A stretch of DNA of 12,141 bases, from assembly GCA_964446595.1 (NCBI GenBank), contig CAYUPY010000042.1:1-12141 (forward strand), given 5' to 3'. The stretch is from CAYUPY01 sp964446595 (GTDB lineage: Bacteria > Patescibacteriota > Dojkabacteria > J137 > JAEUSD01). Shown piece after piece: positions 1-7,081 of this stretch (positions within the stretch are counted from its first letter, which is position 1; each line of letters starts with the position of its first letter). The notes under the pieces were generated by a model. The model saw only the letters and a list, made by a program, of their open reading frames with translations. It searched no databases and was not told the origin of the DNA. Both the position numbers and the translations under genes were made by a program.

Positions 1-693
1 GACTATAGTCACGGATTCTCAATTAATATGAGACATCAAGTTTTCCCACTTGCAGTTATCGAACATCTAGCCAAGAAGAATGGCGTCAAATTTCTGAACA
101 GACATGCGTATTTAAACGTTCAGGGAGTTTATAACAAACTTTATCAATATGTTACCTTAGCTAATCACAACTTACCTATTCCTTTTACTGTTAGCATAGA
201 CGACCCGAATAAGCTTATTGCTAACATACAAGCGGAAATGGACGAACCGATGATTTTGAAGCCTAATTATGGTTCCAAAGGTGATGGAATATTTTTAGTG
301 GATAATCAAACGAAGGTGACTCATATTGATTCATCACTTAACCACTCTGCCCAAAGAATCATATCTGCCAACTCTGACTATAGAGTATTTGCAGTAGGTG
401 ACAAGGTATTAGGTGTAATGCGCAGAAATAAACCAGAGGGTTCAATACTATCAAACTTTGATAAAGGTGCTACGGTTGAGGCTGCAGAGCTAGATACTCA
501 TATACTCAATGATGCGCTTGCGGCAGTTAAAGCTCTAAAGTTGGATTACGGCGGGGTTGATATCATGGTTGACGAGAACAGCAAGCAACACTTCATTCTT
601 GAGGTAAACGATCAACCTAACTTTGAAGGCTTTGAACAGGCTTGTAACGTAAATATCCCTTCGAATATAATTGAGTATCTTCTAAAAAAATAA
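1..693 (+). CDS. RimK-like ATP-grasp ligase, N-terminus cut by window edge
   Basis: Predicted ATP-dependent carboxylate-amine ligase of the RimK/LysX type, which joins an amino acid to a carboxylate through an acyl-phosphate. The first ATG is at 28, but the frame is open back to base 1 (DYSHGFSIN precedes that Met). Those residues align with the internal segment around residues 70-78 of the ATP-grasp protein encoded at 1997, so roughly 70 N-terminal residues probably lie outside the window and base 28 is not the true start. Numbered from that Met, one sees the ATP-binding Lys78 (MILKPN), the glycine-rich loop GSKGDG (82-87), a RimK-like stretch DYRVFAVGDKVLGVMRRN (117-134), Asn143 in SNFDKGA, GGVDIM (175-180) and the Mg-binding ILEVN (190-194). 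All core residues are present, so it should be active. The next gene begins two bases after its stop. The amino acid and acceptor cannot be read from the sequence. Confidence 0.85.
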   Translation, partial: DYSHGFSINMRHQVFPLAVIEHLAKKNGVKFLNRHAYLNVQGVYNKLYQYVTLANHNLPIPFTVSIDDPNKLIANIQAEMDEPMILKPNYGSKGDGIFLVDNQTKVTHIDSSLNHSAQRIISANSDYRVFAVGDKVLGVMRRNKPEGSILSNFDKGATVEAAELDTHILNDALAAVKALKLDYGGVDIMVDENSKQHFILEVNDQPNFEGFEQACNVNIPSNIIEYLLKK

Positions 694-695
694 TT

Positions 696-2000
696 ATGAA
701 AATTCTTTCTCCTAAAATAGAGTCAAATTCTATTACAACTACGTTTACATTGGACAATGGAGAGCTCTCCTATACTTATGTTTTTGAACAAAATTTAGAC
801 GCTAATGATCCCGTTTTGATTAAACTTGCCGACCTACTCGCAGCCATCGGCGCTACAGCGGCAATTGGGAAGGAGGACACCAGAAACTTCGTACTAGTAG
901 AGACCTCTTTGGGAGAAAAAGAATTAAAATTTCTAGAAAAACTATACAAATTTGGATTAGGAGAATATAACTACCTAAATAAGCTCCCTCTAGAAAAAGA
1001 CTACAAATTCACAATTGAACACAAGCGAAATTTGCCAATCGCAAACGAATTTAATTCCCCTTCTAGGACTGAGGGGAAAATGCTCGTGCTCCATGGAGGT
1101 GGTAAAGATACTCTGGTGGCCACAGAAATCGTTCGCGGAATCGGATTCGAGTTTGAGTGGTTCAACTTAAAAAAAAGACAATCTTTGCTTGCTCATCGTG
1201 AGGCACTAGTCGAAATAAGCGGAGTTAAGAGCCTCGCAATTGTCGAGAGAAAAACTACTGAAAAAAACTGGGACAAAAGTTACTCTGGGCACCGCCCATC
1301 TAGTGCACTTCTAGCGATAGTAGCTGTAATAGAGGCCCATGTTAGAGGGTTAAGCTATGTTGTAGCGGGGAATGAGTTCTCTGCAAATTTCCCTACTTTA
1401 ATTACGGCGGAAGGCTTTCCTGTTAATCACCAGTATTCCAAATCGTTTGAATTTGAAGTAGATTTCCAGAATATTCTGGCAAACCTCTTCCCTGAACTTG
1501 GAGTGCAATATTTTAGTATCTTGCGCAAACTTTACGAGGTAGAAATTGCCGAAATTTTTGCGCATTTTCCCAAGTATTTTGGTCATTTTGTGAGCTGTAA
1601 TGTGAGTCAAGTTGACAGTGTATGGTGTAAGGATTGTTCAAAATGCGCCTTCGTCTTTCTAGCTCTCTACCCTTACCTAAATGACTCACAGGTTGTCGAA
1701 ATATGGGGTGAGGACCTGTTTAACCGGGAAAGCATTCGTGAACATATTTATGATTTAGTAAAGCACGAAGGAAATCCTTTTGAGTGCGTCGGCACCACGG
1801 AGGAATCGGTTTTCAGTCTCATCAAATCAATAGAGCGCAATCCTTGGATAGCAGACTTAGTGTTTAAAGATAGGAAAGGCAGGGAGCTGATTTCGGGCAG
1901 AAAAGCGGAATTAATTCCTTTTGAATCAAGAGAGGCTGCCTATCCTTCAGAAATTGCTGAAAAAATAACTGAGTATATTTATGCAAGAATAACCAAATGA
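696..2000 (+). CDS. MurL-like PP-loop epimerase (paralog in the ATP-grasp cluster)
   Basis: Second member of the MurL family in this window; the other is at 8709. MurL inverts the terminal L-Glu of UDP-MurNAc-L-Ala-L-Glu using ATP, by adenylating the carboxylate. This 434-residue copy keeps every motif shared with its paralog: the PP-loop GGGKDT (134-139, where the paralog has a final Ser), GHRP (198-201), NEFSAN (226-231), NHQYSKS (244-250), SCN (300-302), the three-cysteine motif WCKDCSKC (310-317) and PFECVG (361-366). It therefore looks catalytically intact. Its neighbours differ from the usual ones: ATP-grasp ligases lie on both sides and there is no MurD, so its substrate is probably not the peptidoglycan precursor. 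It starts two bases after the upstream stop without a visible ribosome binding site, and its TGA overlaps the next ATG (ATGA). Family assignment is firm; epimerisation of a ligated peptide is inferred. Confidence 0.85.
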   Translation: MKILSPKIESNSITTTFTLDNGELSYTYVFEQNLDANDPVLIKLADLLAAIGATAAIGKEDTRNFVLVETSLGEKELKFLEKLYKFGLGEYNYLNKLPLEKDYKFTIEHKRNLPIANEFNSPSRTEGKMLVLHGGGKDTLVATEIVRGIGFEFEWFNLKKRQSLLAHREALVEISGVKSLAIVERKTTEKNWDKSYSGHRPSSALLAIVAVIEAHVRGLSYVVAGNEFSANFPTLITAEGFPVNHQYSKSFEFEVDFQNILANLFPELGVQYFSILRKLYEVEIAEIFAHFPKYFGHFVSCNVSQVDSVWCKDCSKCAFVFLALYPYLNDSQVVEIWGEDLFNRESIREHIYDLVKHEGNPFECVGTTEESVFSLIKSIERNPWIADLVFKDRKGRELISGRKAELIPFESREAAYPSEIAEKITEYIYARITK

Positions 2001-2869
2001 AAAAAGGACTAATTTTGAAGGCGGTGACAAGTGACTATGACGAAAAACTCGTGAATTCCTTAAATGAGTATGGGAAAGAACTTGTCTATGACCTGCGTTA
2101 TTACAATGCTATCAACTTTCTAATTTCCAGTGAAGAAATCAAGATTACCATCGATGGGATAGATTTAACTGACTATGATTTTGTGTTTTTCAAAAAATGG
2201 AGAGATACGTATCGCTATGCAATCGCTATTTCGCACTTCTTGCAACATAAAGGAATACCCTACGTAGATGCGAATGTTGATAGTTACGTCTCATTCGATA
2301 AGCTAACACAGATGATGATATTTGCGGCAAACGACTTGCCAATACCTAAAACTTTTTTCAGTACGCAAAATAGTTATACATTTACTGATCTAAACCTCTT
2401 ATTTGGTGAGCGCTTTATTCTAAAGGATATTTCTGGATCTAAGGGAGAGGCAAACTTCTTGATTTCCAGTCAAACTGACATAGACGAAGCACAAACTAGC
2501 TATCCGGATGTGGCTTTTGTAGCGCAAGAGTTTATTGATAATAATTACGATTACCGCATTGGTATACTAGGTGATGAGGTAGGTTACGTAAAAAAGAGAA
2601 TGCGATTGAAGGAAAGTACATCTCACCTAAACAATATTTCCCAGGGAGCCCAAGTTATGGAGGTTAGTCCACAGGAAACACCGGAAGAATACATTACTGT
2701 TGCCAAAAAGGCAAACCAATTAATGGGTCTTTCTCTGGGTGGCGTAGATGTAATTATCGACAAGAACGAAAGACCATATTTATTAGAAGTTAACCAGTCA
2801 CCTGCAATTACAAATCACGCTTCCACATTGGCAGCTGTCGCAAATTATTTCGATATGCTTATAAAATGA
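1997..2869 (+). CDS. ATP-grasp ligase (RimK/glutathione-synthase type), complete
   Basis: Full-length 290-residue ATP-grasp protein. It has an N-terminal pre-ATP-grasp domain (about 1-95), then the ATP-binding fold with Lys143 (FILKD), the glycine-rich loop GSKGEA (147-152), the adenine-contact segment VAQEFI (175-180), DYRIGILGDE (185-194), Asn213 in LNNISQGA, GGVDVI (248-253) and the metal-binding LLEVNQSP (262-269). The family forms amide bonds by activating a carboxylate as an acyl-phosphate. Compared with the ligase at the left edge, the loop lacks the last Gly and RMRLKES replaces the RimK-like MRRNKPEG stretch, so the two probably add different residues or use different acceptors. It overlaps both neighbours by four bases (ATGA), which implies coupled translation within the operon. 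Substrates are unknown. Confidence 0.88.
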   Translation: MKKGLILKAVTSDYDEKLVNSLNEYGKELVYDLRYYNAINFLISSEEIKITIDGIDLTDYDFVFFKKWRDTYRYAIAISHFLQHKGIPYVDANVDSYVSFDKLTQMMIFAANDLPIPKTFFSTQNSYTFTDLNLLFGERFILKDISGSKGEANFLISSQTDIDEAQTSYPDVAFVAQEFIDNNYDYRIGILGDEVGYVKKRMRLKESTSHLNNISQGAQVMEVSPQETPEEYITVAKKANQLMGLSLGGVDVIIDKNERPYLLEVNQSPAITNHASTLAAVANYFDMLIK

Positions 2870-4296
2870 CAGAATTAGTTGAACAAGACCACGCAAATCC
2901 TAAAGATAGGGTCTGGCATGACTTTATTAAAGAATTCGTCCTGCCAGTAGGAGTAGTTGAGAGTCTTGAAAGAAAGAAAGTTGAGGAAGAGATAGAAAGA
3001 GAGAGGTTCGAAGCTGACCCCAACTACATACCAGAAATTAAGTATACAGGTTTAAATAGAGAAGCACTTGAGCATCAGTTAGGTGAGTTGACTGCTCTTT
3101 ATAAGCTAATTGACGAAGGAGAACCAACTTATTACCGCGATTTATTAGCAGACGAGATTGATGCACTAAAAGTTCTTTACGAACAAGCCGTTCTAGAAGC
3201 AATACTGCAAACTAAGCTTCTACTTGCTACTTGTGATATGCAGGTAGCTACAAGCCCAGATGAGTCAAAAGCTAGAGCTGAGGAGTTTTTGAAATATTCT
3301 GAACTTATCTATGGCCGCCCTAGTCCCGATTTATTTGCACTCTTCCTAAAAAACCTTCTGAGCCGCACCTCACCTAGCGAGATGGAAGGAAAGCCAGATA
3401 ACCTAAAAACTGCTGCAGAAGAACTAAGAAGTGCCTTGAGTATAGACGAAGAGAGTCCTTTGCTAAAAAGGGCAAAGCGGGTAACAAAAATAGCAACCGC
3501 AGACTACTCTGAAAACCGCGGTCTAGAAGCACTTAGCACAGAAATTAAAAGGGCGATGGGTAGAGTTTTGCAGCTAGAGCTTCCAGATGAAATTAGTCCA
3601 GAACGGGCAATGCAAATTTTCTCTGATGTATTACACACTGATTTAGAGGCAGAAAGATGGACAGTTGTTTGCGATCAAGATACCAGTACTAGAGTCGACC
3701 AGAATACTAAAACAGTACACTTAACACAGACATCTAGAAACCTAGAAAAGGTACTAACTCTTATAGCACATGAGCTACATACTCATGTAAAGAGACGCGT
3801 AGCAGCAGATAACTCCGAAATAGTAATACTACAGCTGACAACTGCTGGCTACTTAACCTTTGAAGAAGGGTTAGCAAAGACAAACGAAGCACTCATAATC
3901 GATCAGTTTCCTGAGCTAGGAAATCACATATACCACTTTGCAATTTCTCTTACACTAGGGCTAGATGGAACTCCTAGGAACTTTAGAGAAGTATACGATA
4001 TCCTAGTCAAATACTATAGTTTTGCTAAGCTTAGTTCTGATCCAGAAACTACAAAAGAAGACTTGCTAGCTCACTCTAAGAAACAAGCGTGGAAGGCATG
4101 CATGAGGGTGTTTAGAGGAACTGATTTTAAAACCAAAGGGGTATGTCTAACTAAAGACATAGTCTATGAAGAAGGAATACTCAAAGTACTTAGAGCTGTA
4201 AATTCTGACGCGGATGCACATACGCAATTTTACTTAGGCAAACTCGACCCAACAGATCCGCTAACCTACTATGCTCTAACACCTCTCAAATTATGA
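2866..4296 (+). CDS. DUF1704 (QEGLA-motif, MATCAP-like) zinc peptidase
   Basis: A 476-residue protein of the DUF1704 family, annotated in bacteria as flavohemoglobin expression-modulating QEGLA motif protein. Its eukaryotic relatives (MATCAP) are tyrosine carboxypeptidases. The first half is a charged helical region (LERKKVEEEIERERFE near 34-49). The zinc motif HELHTH is at 302-307, with His302 and His307 as ligands and Glu303 as catalytic base; the usual family form is HE-I/L-GTH, so His replaces Gly here. The name-giving motif appears as EEGLA (333-337) and probably supplies the third ligand. Further family signatures follow in the C-terminal part (RVFRGTDF, GVCLTKDIVYEEG). No signal peptide is visible, so it should be cytoplasmic. 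Its place among ATP-grasp genes fits removal of residues the ligases add. CTAG is unusually common in this gene (15 occurrences by hand count), probably because the Leu codon CTA is favoured. Confidence 0.85.
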   Translation: MTELVEQDHANPKDRVWHDFIKEFVLPVGVVESLERKKVEEEIERERFEADPNYIPEIKYTGLNREALEHQLGELTALYKLIDEGEPTYYRDLLADEIDALKVLYEQAVLEAILQTKLLLATCDMQVATSPDESKARAEEFLKYSELIYGRPSPDLFALFLKNLLSRTSPSEMEGKPDNLKTAAEELRSALSIDEESPLLKRAKRVTKIATADYSENRGLEALSTEIKRAMGRVLQLELPDEISPERAMQIFSDVLHTDLEAERWTVVCDQDTSTRVDQNTKTVHLTQTSRNLEKVLTLIAHELHTHVKRRVAADNSEIVILQLTTAGYLTFEEGLAKTNEALIIDQFPELGNHIYHFAISLTLGLDGTPRNFREVYDILVKYYSFAKLSSDPETTKEDLLAHSKKQAWKACMRVFRGTDFKTKGVCLTKDIVYEEGILKVLRAVNSDADAHTQFYLGKLDPTDPLTYYALTPLKL

Positions 4297-4304
4297 ACTA
4301 GCAT

Positions 4305-5084
4305 ATGAAAAAGTTATTACTAATCACGACCACAGAAGATTTATCCTTACCGCTATTTTTCACTAGGGAAATTAGTGCCGCGTATGAGATCCAGGTTTTG
4401 CTAGTTGAAGACCTTATATCTCATGGTCCTCCAAAAGGTACGCTAAGTGTAGATAAAATATACGTGCGTGATTTATATAATAATCAGTATTTGAAGCTAG
4501 ATGAAGTTAAGTCTGCGTTAACTCAGCTATTGGGATGTTTGGAATATAAAACAACGATCGATAACATAGCTGATGCTGATAAGTTGGACTTTGAGGATAA
4601 ATGGACTCAGTATCGATTACTGAGTAGATTCATGCCACAAACAAGCCTGGTTAATGAGCAATATCAATCAACAGAAAAAGAAGTTTATAAACTGCGCATC
4701 TCTTCTAGAACTCGAGGGATGCACTTTGCCTTAGCCGAAATTGAAAAGAGTCAAATGGCAAACTATATCGCCCAAAAGAGATTACAAGTAAGCGAGGAAT
4801 ACAGAGTGTTGGGTATTAAAAATGAGATCCTTAAAATTGGGGCAAAAAAGTCCTCCCGTTCTGAAACCACAAAAGGTAAAGTTATTGGTAAGTCTGAGTT
4901 AAGCGAAGACATTATTGGCTTTTGTAACGAGGTGTTGGCAGATCTGGATTTTGACTTTGTGGGCTTAGATATAGTGAGAGATATCAATAATAAACTCTAC
5001 TTACTCGAAGTAAACCGCTCCCCTCAGGTGAAATCTTACTACCAATTAACTGGCATCAATCCTTTCGAAATATTGCTAAGCTAA
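4305..5084 (+). CDS. Divergent ATP-grasp protein, last gene of the left operon
   Basis: A 259-residue ATP-grasp protein, third in the cluster and the most degenerate. The C-terminal half is typical: EEYRVLGIKNE (164-174), FVGLDIV (218-224) and the metal-binding LLEVNRSP (233-240, with Glu235 and Asn237). In the ATP-binding part, Lys129 (VYKLRIS) is kept. However, the glycine-rich loop seen as GSKGDG or GSKGEA in its siblings is replaced by SSRTRGMH (133-140), and the Asn-containing SNxxxG motif is missing. It may still bind ATP, but the phosphate-clamping loop has changed, so it may be a ligase with altered chemistry or a non-catalytic partner. The N-terminal domain is shorter than in the copy at 1997. 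It begins eight bases after the peptidase gene without a Shine-Dalgarno sequence and ends in a 25-bp convergent gap. ATP-grasp membership is well supported; activity is not. Confidence 0.75.
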   Translation: MKKLLLITTTEDLSLPLFFTREISAAYEIQVLLVEDLISHGPPKGTLSVDKIYVRDLYNNQYLKLDEVKSALTQLLGCLEYKTTIDNIADADKLDFEDKWTQYRLLSRFMPQTSLVNEQYQSTEKEVYKLRISSRTRGMHFALAEIEKSQMANYIAQKRLQVSEEYRVLGIKNEILKIGAKKSSRSETTKGKVIGKSELSEDIIGFCNEVLADLDFDFVGLDIVRDINNKLYLLEVNRSPQVKSYYQLTGINPFEILLS

Positions 5085-5109
5085 GTTAGGTTCAGCAGCT
5101 GCGTTTTTT
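5085..5109. other. 25-bp convergent gap between the left operon and the glycosidase gene
   Basis: The gap between the + strand TAA and the - strand TAG holds a T6 run (5104-5109) after a short GC-rich palindrome (GCAGCTGC). The palindrome has no room for a loop, so this is not a convincing intrinsic terminator on either strand. Nothing else is visible here. Confidence 0.5.
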
Positions 5110-7050
5110 CTAACTACTTGTACAGCCTCCATATACTGCTGCAAACCACGAGAAGTCGGCAGCATCCAGGTAATTGTCGTTCCCAACCAAATCAATGTTA
5201 GGGTTAATGCCAGTCTGTTTGTAATTGCTAGCGAAGGTGCCAAAGTCTGTATTATCGGTGATACCGTCGCTGTTGTAATCGCCAACACAAATAACAGGTT
5301 CAGCACTAACAAGTTCAAAATTAATATAGTCTAGGTTTACTCCAGGATCGTCAAAGTAAATACGGATAATGTGCTGACCTGAAGGAAGAGATACGTCGTT
5401 TAACCCAACATTTACAAAACTATTCCAGTCTGGCTGAACTGGCACAACGAATTGTCCTTTATTTATACCGTCTACCGAAATTGTAAACCTTCTGGGAGAT
5501 GTATCTGCAGTGACCGCATAAGCGGTGAGATTGTAAGTGCCCGGTTGCGTAATATTTACCATGTACTCTAACCATTCTCCAGTTTCGGTGTAACTGACGA
5601 CGTACCGCCCGGAGCCATAGTCACCGATGTCGACGCCGCCTTCGCGGTACGTCGTCCCTTCCACGTTTTGCTCATCATTGTCATTATAGGCTACATTTTG
5701 TCCTCCAATATCAAAGTTCTCTGCTTGAATAATTCCAGGGATAGGAGGTGTTGACCAACCAAATGGAGCCCGAAAAGGATTACTGGTGTTAGTTCCGCTG
5801 GACGACGAGCTACTGCTCGTCGTCATGCTAGACGTAGGTTGACTGGAAGTTGTACTGCTAGAAGAGCTGCCACCACTCCCTGTACTACAATTATTAAATA
5901 ATTTTTGAATATTTGTTACTTTTGCAGTCTCCACAGTTTGCCAGTCACTCTCCAATACAATTCCGCCTGTATCGCCAGAATTTGGGTTCCAGGACCAATG
6001 GAAGGAATGGCAAATACCTTTATCGATTAAGTAGTTAACGAACGCATCTTGCCAAGTCTTATCCTTACCCGTGTATCTACCACCCCACTCCCCTATGGCT
6101 AAAGTATAACCTTGATCAATTAAATAGCCCCAGTGATCTTCCCAAATTGCTGGCATATTCGCTGGGAAGTTCCCAGCATTAAAGTATGGTTGGCCAAACA
6201 CTGATGGTCCGTATACATGAGGGGAAAGAACTAGTTTGTTTACCGGAATTTTTGTAGGATCGATTGGAGCACACTCTACTCCAGTCAGGTTCTCGCCCCA
6301 GAATGGATTTTCAGTGTAACCACAAGGAGAGGCTACAGCTCCACCACCCACACCTTCTACAAATATCAGAATATTAGTATTTTCAGTGCGAATTGCCGCT
6401 CCGGCCCTTTCTGCAGCCTTATTCCAATCCGTAGCTGCATTTCCGGCACCCCAAGTAGCCCCATGAGGCTCGTTACTTAAGTCAATTCCCATAAAATATT
6501 CCAGATTCTTATAGCGATCGGCTACAAATTTGAGATCCCTAATCCAATCCTGCTCGGAATAGCTAGATGTATACCATAATTCTGAGATTGCTATACAATC
6601 AGGTCTATGATGATCCAATAGGATATACATTCCCCGAGCATTCAGTTCATTTAGAAAAGTATCAAATACACCTAATGCTTTTTTATTTAACAACTCTGTG
6701 TTTACGTTCGAGATATATCCTACATTTGCATTTGTAAGTGTGGCGGGGCAGAATGGTACACGCACTGCATTAAAGCCTAGGTTCTTCATCTGCGTGATCA
6801 TGTCGGTCCATTTTCTATTCGTCCAGGTACCTCCTGGTCTTAGCTGCCCCGCCTCTTCGAATCCGAACCAATTAAGTCCTTTTAGGTATATTTCCTGTCC
6901 ATTTTTAAAAACCTTACCGCTATTGACAGTATAGTTAGCACCTGCGGCTTGAGCAGGTGCTAACTTAGCAAGTTCTGCGAAAGTTAGTACTGGAACCACT
7001 ACTAATAGAAAAATCGTGATATATTTTTTCCAGGAGAGTTGTAATTTCAT
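5110..7050 (-). CDS. Secreted GH5 endoglucanase-like enzyme with CBM6 and dockerin domains
   Basis: A 646-residue secreted beta-glycanase, most likely an endo-beta-1,4-glucanase; the sequence resembles GH5 subfamily 1. The signal peptide (1-35) has KK at 8-9, a hydrophobic core at about 11-27 and a probable cut after AQA (33-35). The GH5 domain (about 38-390) shows Arg97, His147/His148 in LLDHHRP, the acid/base Glu194 in SNEPHG, His278/Tyr280 and the nucleophile Glu321 in AIGEWGG. A Ser/Thr-rich linker spans about 388-423. A CBM6-like module spans about 438-582 (IQAENFDIGG, VAYND, EWLEYMVNI). The dockerin-like end (588-646) has a canonical first calcium loop (D591, N593, D595, D599, D602), a second loop one residue too long (D620-D632), and Cys588 and Cys643 bracketing the domain. 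No cohesin or anchor is visible in the window. It stands alone between two + strand operons, so it may be a recent arrival. Three inverted repeats lie in its coding sequence. Confidence 0.9.
   Translation of the reverse strand: MKLQLSWKKYITIFLLVVVPVLTFAELAKLAPAQAAGANYTVNSGKVFKNGQEIYLKGLNWFGFEEAGQLRPGGTWTNRKWTDMITQMKNLGFNAVRVPFCPATLTNANVGYISNVNTELLNKKALGVFDTFLNELNARGMYILLDHHRPDCIAISELWYTSSYSEQDWIRDLKFVADRYKNLEYFMGIDLSNEPHGATWGAGNAATDWNKAAERAGAAIRTENTNILIFVEGVGGGAVASPCGYTENPFWGENLTGVECAPIDPTKIPVNKLVLSPHVYGPSVFGQPYFNAGNFPANMPAIWEDHWGYLIDQGYTLAIGEWGGRYTGKDKTWQDAFVNYLIDKGICHSFHWSWNPNSGDTGGIVLESDWQTVETAKVTNIQKLFNNCSTGSGGSSSSSTTSSQPTSSMTTSSSSSSSGTNTSNPFRAPFGWSTPPIPGIIQAENFDIGGQNVAYNDNDEQNVEGTTYREGGVDIGDYGSGRYVVSYTETGEWLEYMVNITQPGTYNLTAYAVTADTSPRRFTISVDGINKGQFVVPVQPDWNSFVNVGLNDVSLPSGQHIIRIYFDDPGVNLDYINFELVSAEPVICVGDYNSDGITDNTDFGTFASNYKQTGINPNIDLVGNDNYLDAADFSWFAAVYGGCTSS
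5596..5656. repeat. Perfect 13-bp inverted repeat, 35-nt spacer, within the CBM6 coding region
   Basis: The left arm at 5596-5608 (GACGACGTACCGC) is the exact reverse complement of 5644-5656. The whole 61-nt element is about 67% G+C (41 of 61 by hand count), far above the surroundings. It covers residues 465-485 of the glycosidase. Its arms share the outer 7-mer GACGACG with the hairpin at 5801. Confidence 0.9.
5801..5824. repeat. Perfect 10-bp hairpin with 4-nt loop in the Ser/Thr linker
   Basis: The arm at 5801-5810 (GACGACGAGC) pairs exactly with 5815-5824 across the loop TACT. It lies in the poly-serine linker (residues about 409-417). It arises because serine codons switch from AGC/AGT to TCG/TCC halfway through the run, which makes the mRNA self-complementary. 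In the mRNA this would be a stable stem between catalytic and binding domains. Confidence 0.9.
6933..6965. repeat. Perfect 13-bp hairpin with 7-nt loop at the signal-peptide junction
   Basis: The arm at 6933-6945 (AGTTAGCACCTGC) is the exact reverse complement of 6953-6965, with loop GGCTTGA (6946-6952). It covers residues 29-39 of the glycosidase, including the predicted signal-peptidase site AQA-A. In the mRNA it would form a stable stem about 85 bases into the coding sequence. It is not followed by a T-run, so it is not a terminator. Confidence 0.9.
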
Positions 7051-7081
7051 CTGAGCTTAGTTAAACGTTACTATATATATT
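7051..7081. promoter_or_regulatory. Divergent 31-bp AT-rich intergenic region with putative promoters
   Basis: Only 31 bases separate the divergent starts of the glycosidase gene (-) and the murE-like gene (+). On the - strand, TTGAGG (7100-7095) and TATATA (7077-7072) are 17 nt apart, a fair -35/-10 pair. It would start transcription near 7065 with a leader of about 15 nt, and its -35 box would lie within the first codons of the murE-like gene. On the + strand, TACTAT or TATATA around 7069-7077 could act as a -10 box close enough to give a nearly leaderless transcript. Neither start has a Shine-Dalgarno sequence. Overlapping promoters would make the two genes compete. Confidence 0.35.

Noticed and set aside
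1..5084. Graspetide (omega-ester peptide) cluster with a ribosomal precursor
   Set aside because: The genes abut with no room for a precursor gene, and no short core-peptide frame was seen. A precursor upstream of the window cannot be excluded.
5085..5115. GC-rich palindrome followed by T6 as an intrinsic terminator
   Set aside because: GCAGCTGC cannot form a hairpin with a loop, and no longer stem is present.
5076..5318. An 80-codon hydrophobic-looking reading frame on the - strand
   Set aside because: It overlaps the dockerin codons of the glycosidase in another frame. The dockerin frame has calcium-loop residues and clear homology, so this is a shadow.
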